Origin: [Flexibacter] sp. ATCC 35208
GTDB taxonomy: Bacteria > Bacteroidota > Bacteroidia > Chitinophagales > Chitinophagaceae
Reading direction: 5' to 3'
DNA length: 64,000 nucleotides
NCBI RefSeq assembly: GCF_001975825.1
Contig: NZ_MTKN01000034.1
Span: 22,261 to 86,260, forward strand
The notes beneath the pieces are model-generated. The model was given only the letters and a program-made list of their open reading frames with translations. It ran no database searches and was not told the DNA's origin. Positions 28,800-37,849 of this stretch are shown piece by piece. How positions within the stretch are numbered: the first letter of the stretch is position 1; every line of letters starts with the position of its first letter. The position numbers and the translations under genes were made by a program.

Positions 28800-29318
28800 A
28801 TGACATTTACCAAACAAGTGACAGCCATCACCGTGATGGCTACATGCATCTTCGGGTGCAAAGAACCCTCAATGAATAATGCAAGGGAGAAGAAAGACAA
28901 CATTGAAGCGCCGGAGACAGATACAATGATAACCATTAACGACGCGGTTGAACTCGTGAAAGTGACCTCCTGGAAGCATTTTGAACAGTACGACGGCAAG
29001 TATATTACGGAAACGGATATACTGCAACGTGAACCGCTCAAATCGCGGCTTAAGACTTTGTTGGGAAATGATAACAATACCCTGCGCGAGCGTTTTGACG
29101 TCGCACCTCCTATTGAAGTAGAAAATGATGTACTGTATAACCAGGGCTGTCGTAAACACTATTGCGGGGCTGATGAAGCCGCGATTGCAATTGATATGAA
29201 ATCTGATATCGTATATGCAGGTGTGGCGGCAAATGGGATTGTAAAGCTGTATAGTGAGCAGCGAGATCCGAGGTTTCCGGAAAAACTACTAAAGTGGAAA
29301 GAGAAATTCGGTAATTAA
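28800..29318 (+). CDS. Putative lipoprotein of unknown function
   Basis: A 172-residue protein starting at ATG 28800; an in-frame GTG lies at 28785. The N-terminus FTKQVTAITVMATCIFGC resembles a lipoprotein signal ending at Cys20, although Phe at -2 is not ideal. The rest is a small soluble domain with conserved-looking segments KVTSWKHFEQYDGKY, NDVLYNQGCRKHYCGADEA and IDMKSDIVYAGV. I do not recognise the family. It lies 34 bases after the enoyl-CoA hydratase gene and is followed by repeats and a strong terminator. Confidence 0.7.
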   Translation: MTFTKQVTAITVMATCIFGCKEPSMNNAREKKDNIEAPETDTMITINDAVELVKVTSWKHFEQYDGKYITETDILQREPLKSRLKTLLGNDNNTLRERFDVAPPIEVENDVLYNQGCRKHYCGADEAAIAIDMKSDIVYAGVAANGIVKLYSEQRDPRFPEKLLKWKEKFGN

Positions 29319-29325
29319 GTCAAAT

Positions 29326-29488
29326 AAAAACATTCCTGAAAGAGGGAATTCACTAATGGAATGAGGTTATTTTTAGAAAAAGAAACATTCATAAAAGAGA
29401 TAATTCACTAATGAGAATGAGTCCCTTTTCAGAAAAAGAAACATTCCTGAAACCGCGAATTCACTCATTAGCATAAAACCATTTTCAG
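29326..29488. repeat. Three imperfect tandem copies of a ~56-bp unit
   Basis: Copies at 29326-29376, 29377-29432 and 29433-29488 share the framework AAACATTC, then GAATTCACTMAT or AATTCACTAAT, then a T-run ending in TTTTYAG. Copies 2 and 3 are 56 bases and copy 1 is 51. They lie between the lipoprotein stop and the terminator and contain no ORF. Confidence 0.7.
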
Positions 29489-29491
29489 CAA

Positions 29492-29526
29492 AAAGAGGCC
29501 CATTCCGGTAAGGAATGGGCCTCTTT
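29492..29526. terminator. Bidirectional terminator between the lipoprotein gene and tex
   Basis: Perfect 15-bp stem AAAGAGGCCCATTCC / GGAATGGGCCTCTTT with loop GGTAA. It serves the + strand lipoprotein gene and the convergent tex gene. Confidence 0.9.
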
Positions 29527-29545
29527 ATAATTATAAAACAAAGAA

Positions 29546-31813
29546 TTAATTAAACTTCTTCTTCAACTCCGCCAGCTTAGCCTGGAAATCATTCAAAGGT
29601 GCTGGTGCAGCCTTTTTACTATTGTTGTTATTATTATCCGGTTTACGCTGCTGCTCCCTGTTTCTGGGTTGCTGCTGCTGCGCAGGCTCATTCGTTTTCA
29701 TTGACAATGATATACGTTTACGGGATGGATCTACCTCCAACACTGTCACCGTCACCTTCTGGTTCAACTTCACCGCCTCATTAGGATTGCTGATATATTT
29801 ATTGCTCAAATGAGAAATATGCACCAGACCATCCTGTTTCACCCCTACATCCACAAACGCACCGAAGTTCGTAATATTCGTTACCACACCTGGCAATGTC
29901 ATACCTACTCTCAGATCTTCCATACTCTTGATCCCTTCCGCATATTCAAAGATCGCTATCTCATCGCGTGGGTCACGGCTTGGCTTATCCAACTCCTTCA
30001 GGATGTCTTCCAAAGTAAGCAGACCTACTTCTTCACTTACATACTCCTTAGGGTTGATCTGCTTACGCAGATCTTCTTTCGCTATCAGATCCTGCACAGT
30101 ACAATGCTGTTTGGAAGCCATGCTTTCAATCAGTTTATAACGCTCAGGGTGTACTGCTGAATTATCCAGTGGGTTATCGCCATTCTCAATACGAAGGAAC
30201 CCCGCACACTGTTCGAACGCCTTTTCACCCAAACGGGTTACTTTCTTCAGCTGTGAACGATTGCTGAATGCACCATTCTCCTTACGGTATTTTACAATAT
30301 TCTCCGCCAGACTTGGCCCTAAACCAGATACATACGCCAGCAGGTGCTTGGATGCCGTATTCAGGTTCACTCCTACATTGTTCACACAACTTACCACTAC
30401 TCTGTCCAGGCTCTGTTTCAACTGAGACTGATTCACATCGTGCTGGTACTGACCCACACCAATCGCTTTCGGATCAATCTTCACCAGCTCAGCCAGCGGA
30501 TCGATCAGTCTGCGGCCAATAGATATGGCGCCACGCACAGTTACATCAAATTCAGGGAATTCCTCACGCGCTACTTCAGATGCAGAATACACAGAAGCAC
30601 CACTTTCATTCACCATGAATACGTTGATCTTTTTACCAAAATCAATCTTCTTCACAAATTCTTCTGTCTCTCTACCAGCAGTACCATTACCAACTGCGAT
30701 AGCAGAAGTGTCATAACGATCAGCCCATTTTTTCAGCAGGGCTTCTGCGTCATCACGTTTATAGTTCTTTTCCAGTGGGTAAATTACATCGTTGTCCAGC
30801 ATATTACCCTGGTTGTCCAGTGCTACCACTTTACAACCGGTTCTATAACCCGGGTCAATGGCAATTACAGCTTTAGGCCCCAGTGGTGCAGCGAGCAACA
30901 GCTGACGCAGGTTCTCTGCGAACACCTCGATTGCTTCCTGATCCGCCCTGTCCTTTGCCAGTGCACGGAATTCATTTTCCAGTGAAGGACGCAGCAGACG
31001 TTTGTAAGAATCTGTGATCGCTTTTCCTATCTGCTCTGCAGCAGCATTGCGGGTGGTAATGAATTGTTTATCCATGATCTCAATCGCATCTTCCTCATTA
31101 GGCGCGATGGTGCCATAGAGGAATCCTTCCGCCTCTCCACGCAGAATAGCCAGTACACGGTGAGAAGGTATTTTGCTGAAATCTTCGTTGAAATCGAAGT
31201 AATCTTTGTATTTATTGCCTTCCTCTTCTTTGCCTTCAATCACTTTGGATGTTAAAACAGAAGTATGGTTGAAGAGCTTACGCATTTTGTCACGCAGCTC
31301 AGCATTTTCGTTAATCCACTCAGCCATGATATCGCGGGCACCTTTCAGGGCTTCGTCCGTAGAGGCTACCTGCTCGTTAAGGAACTGTTCTGCAAGGGAT
31401 TGTGGTACACCTTCCTGTTGTTCAAACAGCATTTTAGCCAGTGGTTCCAGGCCTTTTTCAATTGCCACAGTAGCCCTGGTCTTACGTTTGGGTTTATATG
31501 GCAGATAAATATCTTCCAGTTCTGTCAGTACCCAGGTAGTTTCCAGTTTGTCCTGCAGCTCAGGGGTCATTTTCTCCTGGTCTGTAATGGTTTTGATAAT
31601 GAACGCACGACGTTCATCAATCTCCTTGTAACGTTTCTGGAGGTCTTCAATACGGCCTATCTGCACCTCATCAAGGCTGCCTGTCACTTCCTTACGGTAG
31701 CGACTGATAAAAGGTACCGTAGACCCTTCTGCCAGCAAATTCATGGTATTCTCAGCTGAACGGGCTGGAATGCCCAATTCAGACGAAATAAGTGCAATGT
31801 GTTTGGTATTCAT
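29546..31813 (-). CDS. tex: Tex-family RNA-binding transcription accessory protein
   Basis: A 755-residue Tex/YhgF protein. It has the N-terminal helical region with VPFISRYRKEVTG, a YqgF/RNase H-like domain (VIAIDPGYRTGCKVV, near 330), a helix-hairpin-helix part (LNTASKHLLAYVSGLGPSLA and ENGAFSNRSQLKKV) and a C-terminal S1 domain (GVVTNITNFGAFVDVG and GLVHISHLSNKYI, near 650-720). A low-complexity Gln/Asn tail follows (QQQQPRNREQQRKPDNNNN), longer than in many homologues. Tex binds nucleic acid and is linked to transcription and translation fidelity. It is divergent from mazG, with its own promoter in the gap. Confidence 0.96.
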   Translation of the reverse strand: MNTKHIALISSELGIPARSAENTMNLLAEGSTVPFISRYRKEVTGSLDEVQIGRIEDLQKRYKEIDERRAFIIKTITDQEKMTPELQDKLETTWVLTELEDIYLPYKPKRKTRATVAIEKGLEPLAKMLFEQQEGVPQSLAEQFLNEQVASTDEALKGARDIMAEWINENAELRDKMRKLFNHTSVLTSKVIEGKEEEGNKYKDYFDFNEDFSKIPSHRVLAILRGEAEGFLYGTIAPNEEDAIEIMDKQFITTRNAAAEQIGKAITDSYKRLLRPSLENEFRALAKDRADQEAIEVFAENLRQLLLAAPLGPKAVIAIDPGYRTGCKVVALDNQGNMLDNDVIYPLEKNYKRDDAEALLKKWADRYDTSAIAVGNGTAGRETEEFVKKIDFGKKINVFMVNESGASVYSASEVAREEFPEFDVTVRGAISIGRRLIDPLAELVKIDPKAIGVGQYQHDVNQSQLKQSLDRVVVSCVNNVGVNLNTASKHLLAYVSGLGPSLAENIVKYRKENGAFSNRSQLKKVTRLGEKAFEQCAGFLRIENGDNPLDNSAVHPERYKLIESMASKQHCTVQDLIAKEDLRKQINPKEYVSEEVGLLTLEDILKELDKPSRDPRDEIAIFEYAEGIKSMEDLRVGMTLPGVVTNITNFGAFVDVGVKQDGLVHISHLSNKYISNPNEAVKLNQKVTVTVLEVDPSRKRISLSMKTNEPAQQQQPRNREQQRKPDNNNNNSKKAAPAPLNDFQAKLAELKKKFN

Positions 31814-31854
31814 GAAACGAAAATTAGTCTTTTTACGGTGATTAAACCGGCCGA

Positions 31855-31884
31855 CAAATGTAAAGAAAATGCCTTTGTCATCAA
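31855..31884 (-). promoter_or_regulatory. Bacteroidota-type promoter for tex
   Basis: Read on the minus strand, TTG is followed by 19 bases and TACATTTG, a full match to the TTG-N19-TAnnTTTG pattern of the Bacteroidota primary sigma factor. It lies about 42 bases before the tex start codon. Confidence 0.7.
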
Positions 31885-31962
31885 CAAAAAGAAATTAACA
31901 TATGATGGCCGGCCGGATATCCTCAAATTTCGGCCCGAAATTAGCAGCGGACACATATTCCT

Positions 31963-31970
31963 TATATTTG
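31963..31970 (+). promoter_or_regulatory. -7 element TATATTTG immediately before mazG
   Basis: TATATTTG matches TAnnTTTG exactly and ends 4 bases before the mazG ATG at 31975. Transcription would begin at or close to the start codon, implying a leaderless message. The -33 region is weak (TTAG at 31941-31944). Confidence 0.55.
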
Positions 31971-31974
31971 ACAA

Positions 31975-32736
31975 ATGGAAAATAACGCAGCCTTCGAACG
32001 GCTACTCAGTATTATGGATGATCTCAGGGAAAAATGCCCCTGGGATAGAAAACAAACCATCCACACCCTGCGTCAGCAATCTATTGAAGAATTATATGAA
32101 CTGGCAGACGCTATCACCACTTCCGACTGGAAATCCATTAAGGAAGAACTGGGCGACCTGCTGCTGCATATCGTTTTTTATGCCAAAATAGGCGCCGAAC
32201 AAGGGCAGTTTACCATGACAGATGTGATCAACGGCATCTGTGAAAAGCTCATTTTCCGCCATCCGCACATCTATGGCGATGTCAAAGCCGAAGATGAGGA
32301 TGCCGTTAAACAAAACTGGGAAAAACTGAAACTGAAAGAAGGCAAGACCTCTGTACTCAGTGGTGTACCTGTATCCCTGCCTGCATTGGTAAAGGCCATG
32401 CGCCTGCAATCCAAGGCAAAAACTGTCGGTTTTGAGTGGGATACCACGGAACAGGTATGGGATAAAGTGAAAGAGGAAGTACAGGAACTGGAAGAAGTAG
32501 TGGCTACCGGCAATCCCGACGAAATTGAAGGGGAATTCGGGGATGTACTCTTTTCTCTGGTCAACTATTCACGTTTTCTGAAGATTGATGCAGAAAATGC
32601 ACTGGAACGTACTAATAAAAAATTCATCAGCCGCTTCCAGTATATTGAAAAGAAAGCGGCCGAAAAAGGCAAATCTTTGGATGAAATGACGCTGGGTGAA
32701 ATGGATGAACTCTGGAACGAAGCGAAAAAATGTTAG
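31975..32736 (+). CDS. mazG: Nucleoside triphosphate pyrophosphohydrolase MazG
   Basis: A 253-residue two-domain MazG protein. The N-terminal domain shows REKCPWDRKQTIHTL and metal-binding EELYELADAI followed by KEELGDLLLHIVF. The second domain shows VKEEVQELEEVV and EGEFGDVLFSLVNYSR. MazG hydrolyses (d)NTPs to the monophosphate and pyrophosphate and cleans nucleotide pools. Length matches E. coli MazG. Its last 7 bases overlap the start of the sensor kinase gene (ATGTTAG), indicating translational coupling. Confidence 0.95.
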   Translation: MENNAAFERLLSIMDDLREKCPWDRKQTIHTLRQQSIEELYELADAITTSDWKSIKEELGDLLLHIVFYAKIGAEQGQFTMTDVINGICEKLIFRHPHIYGDVKAEDEDAVKQNWEKLKLKEGKTSVLSGVPVSLPALVKAMRLQSKAKTVGFEWDTTEQVWDKVKEEVQELEEVVATGNPDEIEGEFGDVLFSLVNYSRFLKIDAENALERTNKKFISRFQYIEKKAAEKGKSLDEMTLGEMDELWNEAKKC

Positions 32737-35700
32737 ACATTAAAGAAATACGGCTTTTCTTTATCCGACACGGATATCTACTGATCGTAGCAGCCTGGCT
32801 GTTTACCTTTTCCTTCCTGTTTAGTAACTACTGGTCTTACTATTCCTCCCCCATGGGAGTGAAGCGCAGCCTGGAAAAAAGCATCTCCCAGCGGGAAGCG
32901 TCCTTTGAAAAAATAATCAAAGATCAGTTGCTGCTCAACCATCTTTTTTCACGCAATTACAATGAGAAGGAAATAAAAAGTCTGGATACAAAGGACTTTT
33001 ATGTTTTTGCCTACGATAGCAGTGTGGCCGGCCGATGGCTGGTATTCTGGAGCACCAATATGGTGACGCCGGAAGAATGGCAGGTGCCGCTGGTGGATGG
33101 AAACCGCTTCGTAAAATTAAAAAACGGATATTATGAAGTGCTGTGCCGCCGGGTATTTAGTCCGGAGGCCGGTCATGAACGCTTTATGGTCGGTGTAATT
33201 CCGGTCATGATGGAGTATAGTATTACGAACAATTACCTGGTCGATCACTTTTATGATAAACCTGCGCTGGGGCGGGAATACAATATTAATCTCAAAGCTC
33301 CGGGTATACCCGTACTCAATGGCAAAGGGCTGATCCTTTTTTACCTGCACTACGACAGAACGCTGGATACCAAGCCACCTAACCTGCTGAGTGTCATACT
33401 CAGAGTAATGGGTTGTATCTGTGTATTGATCTTCATCAACCTCTTTGCCGCTACTCTGGCAAGACAGAAGAGCGCCCTGAATGGATTTCTGTTCCTGGCG
33501 GCAGTCATTGTCGTATTCAGGTTACTGAGCTATGTGTACCCGTTTCCTTTCAACCTGCGAACACTCAATATCTTCACGCCTTTGATCTATGCAAAGGATG
33601 AGATCTTCCGATCGCTGGGTGACCTGTTGCTGAATGTATCGCTGACGTTTTGGTTGTTACTGTTTTTCAGGCAGCATGTAAAATCGATCAAAGCGCCGCC
33701 GGTGAAGAATGTATGGCAGCTAAGAGGTGTGATCATTCTGAGTAGTTACATCATGTATGTGGTCGGACAGTTTTTGTCTGAGCTCATTCAGAGTCTGGTG
33801 ATCGACTCCCGCATTTCTTTTGATGTGGCGAATCCATTCAGTCTGAATGAATACAGCATCATCGGTGCGATCATATTAGGGTTCATCGCGTTTAGCTTCC
33901 TCTTCTTTTCGCAGATTGTGAATTCACTGCTCAATGAGTTGACCAGTTTCAGGCATCGTACCAAGTATGTATTCCTGGCGATAGTCGGTGTAGTGTGGCT
34001 GGTGTTCAGGATCCATAATCCGGAGATACATTATTCCATTGCTTTGGTGATATGGCTGATCATCTATGTGATCCTGCTGGATGCACTGGCGTTTAAATTT
34101 GAGAATAGTCTGGCGACAGTGCCGTTTTTGTTCTGGTTGTTTTTGCTGACGATCACGACCTCTGCGGTGCTGGTGTATTATAACGACCAGAAGGAGCTGA
34201 GTCTGCGTGAGAGGATGGCGATAGAATTGTCAAAACAAAAGGACCCTTATCTTGAAATGCTGCTCACAGATGTAACAAAGCAGATGGAGCGGGATGAACT
34301 GTTACAATACTTTTTTCAGCAGGCGAATGGGGGGAATATGCCCAGGAGTACGCTGGAGAATGAGTTGAAGCAAAAATATTTTAAAGGATACCTGGGTCGA
34401 TTTAAGGTAGACATCTATGCTTTTGATGAGAACGGGATGCCGATCTATGGTGGTGACACCAGTTCTTTCTATTCACTGAGCAGGAAGATGCTGGTGGAAT
34501 CAGAACTGATCGGGAATGATCTCTATTATAATGAAAGAGGATTCAATGATTATAGTTATATAGGTCAGAAAGATTTTTATCGCAATGGGGATAAGGCAGG
34601 CTACCTGGTATATGAGCTGACGCCTGCGGTGGTCAATTCACAACGATTGTATCCTGAATTGCTGGTGGATGGAGAGATCTATGACCCTGAAAAAGAGTCT
34701 AATGCTACTTATTCTTATGCGATTTATGACAAGGGGCAACTGGTAAATAATAACAATGATTACTCGTTTCCGGTCAAGTTGTACGATTCAGATATGCCTA
34801 CAGATGAAGTGACGGTGAAGACAGTGAATGGGTATTCGCTGATGTACTACAAAGCTTCGAAAGACAAGGTCGTGATTGTGGCGAAAGAGATCAGGAGCTT
34901 TATAGAATTTATCACGCTCTTTGCGTACATGTTCTGCCTGTTCCTGTTGATCATTGCCATTTACAGGGTGCTGGATCTGTTGGTGAAAGCAAGAATGCGG
35001 ATTGGTAACCTGAAATCACTGGTCAATATTAATATCAGAAGAAAGGTAACCGGGACTATCATTTTCATTGTGGTATTTGCATTTGTGATCTTAGGTCTGA
35101 CCACGGTATTGTTCTTCATTGATCGTTCTGAAAGGGAGAATAAAGAGCGTCTGAGCCATACGATCAATGAGGTGACGCATGAAGTGGAGAAGGTATTTGC
35201 GAATCAACGCATGTTTGATGACCTGGAGGATCTGTATGACCCGATATTCCAGGCCAGTTTGTCAGAATCCATTGGAGAGATTGCGGATGAGCGGGCGTTG
35301 GATATAAACATTTATGACAGGGATGGAAATTTGCAGGTAACAACGCAGCCACTGATTACAGAGAAAGGGTTGTTGTCCAGAAAAATAAATCCGGATGCGT
35401 ATATGCAACTGGGTCGTCAGCAAAAGATCCAGTGGATCCAGAAGGAGAAGATCGGTTCCATGGGGTACTTATCTGGCTATGCACCGTTGCGTAATAATGG
35501 AGAGATCTTCGCTTATCTGAATGTACCGTATTTTGCAACGCAAACGGAATTGAACCAGCAGATCTCCAACTTCTTAGTGGCGCTCATCAATTTCAATGCG
35601 TTTATTTTCTTAATAGCAGGGTTATTAGCATTATTAATTACCAACTCTATTACAAAGTCATTCTCCTTAGTGACAGAGCGCTTGCGACATGTGAGCTTAG

Positions 35701-36500
35701 GGCAGCAGAATGATGAGATAGAATGGGAGAAGGATGATGAGATCGGGGCCGTGGTAAAAGAATACAATAAAATGGTGAGAAAGCTCGAGGTGAGTGCGGC
35801 AAGACTGGCAAAGAGTGAGCGTGAAGGGGCGTGGAGAGAGATGGCGAGACAGGTGGCGCATGAGATCAAGAACCCGCTCACACCTATGAAGCTGAGTATT
35901 CAGTATCTGCAAAGGGCGATAGATAATGATGCACCGAATGTAAAACAGCTGTCTACGAATGTAGCGCGTACGTTGGTAGAGCAGATAGAACACCTGGCGA
36001 ATATCGCATCAGATTTCTCTGCATTTGCAAGGATAGGGGAGGCGAATAGTGAGGTGTTGATGCTGAATGAGGTATTACATTCTTTAAAAGAGCTGTACCA
36101 AAGCCACGAACATAGTACAATTCAGTTCAATCATCCGGGGCATGCGTTTTATGTATTTGCAGATAAGACACAGATGAACCGGTTGTTTACAAATCTCCTG
36201 CAGAATGCGATACAGGCTATACCGGAAGAAAGAGAGGGGATGATCACCATCAATATGGAGGAGGTAGATCCGGGTTGGGTTGTGGTGAGTGTATCGGATA
36301 ATGGGGATGGTATTCCGCCTGAGGTTCAGTCTAAGATATTTGTACCGAACTTTACGACGAAGAATTCAGGGACTGGTTTAGGGTTAGCGATGTGTAAGAA
36401 TATTGTGGAGCAGGCGAGGGGAGAGATCTGGTTTGAGACACAGTTAACGGTTGGGACTACATTTTATGTAAAGTTGCCGCTGGCGGCAAATCCTGTATAA
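32730..36500 (+). CDS. Very large NtrY-like membrane sensor histidine kinase
   Basis: A 1256-residue sensor kinase. One membrane helix near the N-terminus (GYLLIVAAWLFTFSFLF) is followed by an extracytoplasmic region, a multi-helix membrane block (about 225-500), a second extracytoplasmic domain, and helices near 745-770, 795-815 and 955-980. Then come HAMP, a HisKA domain with His1044 in VAHEIKNPLTP, and the ATPase domain (NLLQNAIQAIP; DNGDGIPPEV; GTGLGLAMCKN). The HEIKNPLTP box and HAMP arrangement resemble NtrY, but the N-terminal membrane region is far larger. No response regulator is adjacent, so its partner lies elsewhere. It overlaps mazG by 7 bases and is followed by a terminator. The signal it senses is unknown. 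Confidence 0.9.
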   Translation: MLDIKEIRLFFIRHGYLLIVAAWLFTFSFLFSNYWSYYSSPMGVKRSLEKSISQREASFEKIIKDQLLLNHLFSRNYNEKEIKSLDTKDFYVFAYDSSVAGRWLVFWSTNMVTPEEWQVPLVDGNRFVKLKNGYYEVLCRRVFSPEAGHERFMVGVIPVMMEYSITNNYLVDHFYDKPALGREYNINLKAPGIPVLNGKGLILFYLHYDRTLDTKPPNLLSVILRVMGCICVLIFINLFAATLARQKSALNGFLFLAAVIVVFRLLSYVYPFPFNLRTLNIFTPLIYAKDEIFRSLGDLLLNVSLTFWLLLFFRQHVKSIKAPPVKNVWQLRGVIILSSYIMYVVGQFLSELIQSLVIDSRISFDVANPFSLNEYSIIGAIILGFIAFSFLFFSQIVNSLLNELTSFRHRTKYVFLAIVGVVWLVFRIHNPEIHYSIALVIWLIIYVILLDALAFKFENSLATVPFLFWLFLLTITTSAVLVYYNDQKELSLRERMAIELSKQKDPYLEMLLTDVTKQMERDELLQYFFQQANGGNMPRSTLENELKQKYFKGYLGRFKVDIYAFDENGMPIYGGDTSSFYSLSRKMLVESELIGNDLYYNERGFNDYSYIGQKDFYRNGDKAGYLVYELTPAVVNSQRLYPELLVDGEIYDPEKESNATYSYAIYDKGQLVNNNNDYSFPVKLYDSDMPTDEVTVKTVNGYSLMYYKASKDKVVIVAKEIRSFIEFITLFAYMFCLFLLIIAIYRVLDLLVKARMRIGNLKSLVNINIRRKVTGTIIFIVVFAFVILGLTTVLFFIDRSERENKERLSHTINEVTHEVEKVFANQRMFDDLEDLYDPIFQASLSESIGEIADERALDINIYDRDGNLQVTTQPLITEKGLLSRKINPDAYMQLGRQQKIQWIQKEKIGSMGYLSGYAPLRNNGEIFAYLNVPYFATQTELNQQISNFLVALINFNAFIFLIAGLLALLITNSITKSFSLVTERLRHVSLGQQNDEIEWEKDDEIGAVVKEYNKMVRKLEVSAARLAKSEREGAWREMARQVAHEIKNPLTPMKLSIQYLQRAIDNDAPNVKQLSTNVARTLVEQIEHLANIASDFSAFARIGEANSEVLMLNEVLHSLKELYQSHEHSTIQFNHPGHAFYVFADKTQMNRLFTNLLQNAIQAIPEEREGMITINMEEVDPGWVVVSVSDNGDGIPPEVQSKIFVPNFTTKNSGTGLGLAMCKNIVEQARGEIWFETQLTVGTTFYVKLPLAANPV

Positions 36501-36502
36501 AG

Positions 36503-36535
36503 AAACAAGGTCGGGCATTATGTCCGACCTTGTTT
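36503..36535 (+). terminator. Terminator after the NtrY-like kinase gene
   Basis: Twelve-base arms AAACAAGGTCGG and CCGACCTTGTTT enclose a 9-base loop, followed by two more T residues. It lies directly after the kinase stop codon. Confidence 0.85.
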
Positions 36536-36545
36536 TTAAACAACG

Positions 36546-36574
36546 CAAAAAAATACCAGCCTTGCGACTGGTAT
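36546..36574 (-). terminator. Terminator of the yceD-rpmF-plsX operon
   Basis: On the minus strand, ATACCAG and CTGGTAT form a 7-bp stem with an 8-base loop, followed by a T-run. It lies about 30 bases after the plsX stop. Confidence 0.75.
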
Positions 36575-36604
36575 CAATAATTTTTAGTTCTAATAGGATG
36601 TAAA

Positions 36605-37546
36605 TTATTTCACAAAACTCTCCCGGATCTTCTCCAGCAGTTTCGTTTCGATCATTTGTTGTGCCAGCACGATCATATTCTTAAAGGCAGTATCTTTCGA
36701 TATACCATGGCCTATGATCACCGGCTTTGATACGCCTAATACAGGAGTACCGCCATAGCTCTGGAAGTTAAACCGGTCCATGTACTCATCATTAATATTC
36801 CGCTGTACTGCTATATCGTGCAGTGACTCAGCCATCTTGAGTACAACATTACCCGTAAAACCTTCACATACAATGACATCAGCCTTGCCAGTCAGTACAT
36901 CACGACCTTCCACATTGCCAATGAAATTTAAACCAGGGTGTTCTTTCAGCAAAGGATAAGTGGCTTGTGCCAGCAGATTACCTTTACCTTCCTCTTCTCC
37001 GATATTCAGCAGACCTACAGTAGGATTACTTACATTCAGGATATGTTTGGAATAGAGAGACCCAAGTATTGCAAATTGGAGCAGGTTTTCTGCTTTACAA
37101 TCGGCATTGATACCAACGTCGAGTAACAGCCCGATAGAGCCGTCCAATCTTGGCACTGGTGTAGATATCGTTGGCCGCTGAACCCCTTCAATCGCTTTGA
37201 TGGAATAGAATGTTCCAACCATCATAGCGCCTGTATTTCCAGCACTGATGAATGCATCAATCTTCCCGCTCTGTAACAGGTGAAACCCAATACTGATAGA
37301 AGAATGTTGCTTTTCCTTCAGCGCCTTGGTAGGATGTTCATTCATCCCAATAACCTGGGATGAATGAACAACTGAATATTTTGATTGGTCCAACTGCGCT
37401 TCAGATAATAAGGGAGCCAGGGCTACCTCATCACCAATCAGCACCAGATGTGCATCTGCTGCAACAGTATCTAAAAATAATTTTACTCCTTTTACTGCTT
37501 CGACGGGGGCATAATCACCGCCCATCATATCTAGCCCGATTCTCAT
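36605..37546 (-). CDS. plsX: Phosphate acyltransferase PlsX
   Basis: A 313-residue PlsX. It opens with IGLDMMGGDYAPVEAVKG and carries SAGNTGAMM, RPTISTPVP and GFTGNVVLKMAE, all typical of the family. PlsX converts acyl-ACP and phosphate to acyl-phosphate, the donor for PlsY in phospholipid synthesis. It is the last gene of the conserved yceD-rpmF-plsX order on the minus strand, 42 bases after rpmF. Confidence 0.97.
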   Translation of the reverse strand: MRIGLDMMGGDYAPVEAVKGVKLFLDTVAADAHLVLIGDEVALAPLLSEAQLDQSKYSVVHSSQVIGMNEHPTKALKEKQHSSISIGFHLLQSGKIDAFISAGNTGAMMVGTFYSIKAIEGVQRPTISTPVPRLDGSIGLLLDVGINADCKAENLLQFAILGSLYSKHILNVSNPTVGLLNIGEEEGKGNLLAQATYPLLKEHPGLNFIGNVEGRDVLTGKADVIVCEGFTGNVVLKMAESLHDIAVQRNINDEYMDRFNFQSYGGTPVLGVSKPVIIGHGISKDTAFKNMIVLAQQMIETKLLEKIRESFVK

Positions 37547-37588
37547 GAACGTTTAAATTTGTCTTTGCTCGGGGTAAAAATAGTAAAA

Positions 37589-37783
37589 TTATTTAGCGCT
37601 GCTTTGTTTTTCCAATACAACTTTTCCTCTGTAGTACAGTTTGTTCTCTACCCAGTGAGCACGATGTCTCAGGTGCACTTCACCAGTTGCGCTATCTGTG
37701 CTTAAAGTATCCGCAAAGGCCTTGTAATGCGTCCTTCTCTTAGCTGATCTTTGCTGAGAATGTCTGCGTTTCGGATTTGGCAT
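37589..37783 (-). CDS. rpmF: 50S ribosomal protein L32
   Basis: A 64-residue basic protein starting MPNPKRRHSQQRSAKRRTH, the L32 signature, with a downstream HRAHWVENKLYYRGKVVL segment. The CxxC zinc pairs of some L32 proteins are absent, as in many Bacteroidota. It is a structural component of the large ribosomal subunit, encoded between yceD and plsX. Confidence 0.96.
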   Translation of the reverse strand: MPNPKRRHSQQRSAKRRTHYKAFADTLSTDSATGEVHLRHRAHWVENKLYYRGKVVLEKQSSAK

Positions 37784-37849
37784 CGTATTTAGTTTTTAAT
37801 TGTCCTAGTTTAATGTTTCAATAAGTATCTTTTCCCTTAAAATCCCGGC

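Noticed and set aside
30344..30985. Open frame of 213 codons on the plus strand inside tex
   Set aside because: It is antisense to a conserved part of tex and has no recognisable domain or start context.
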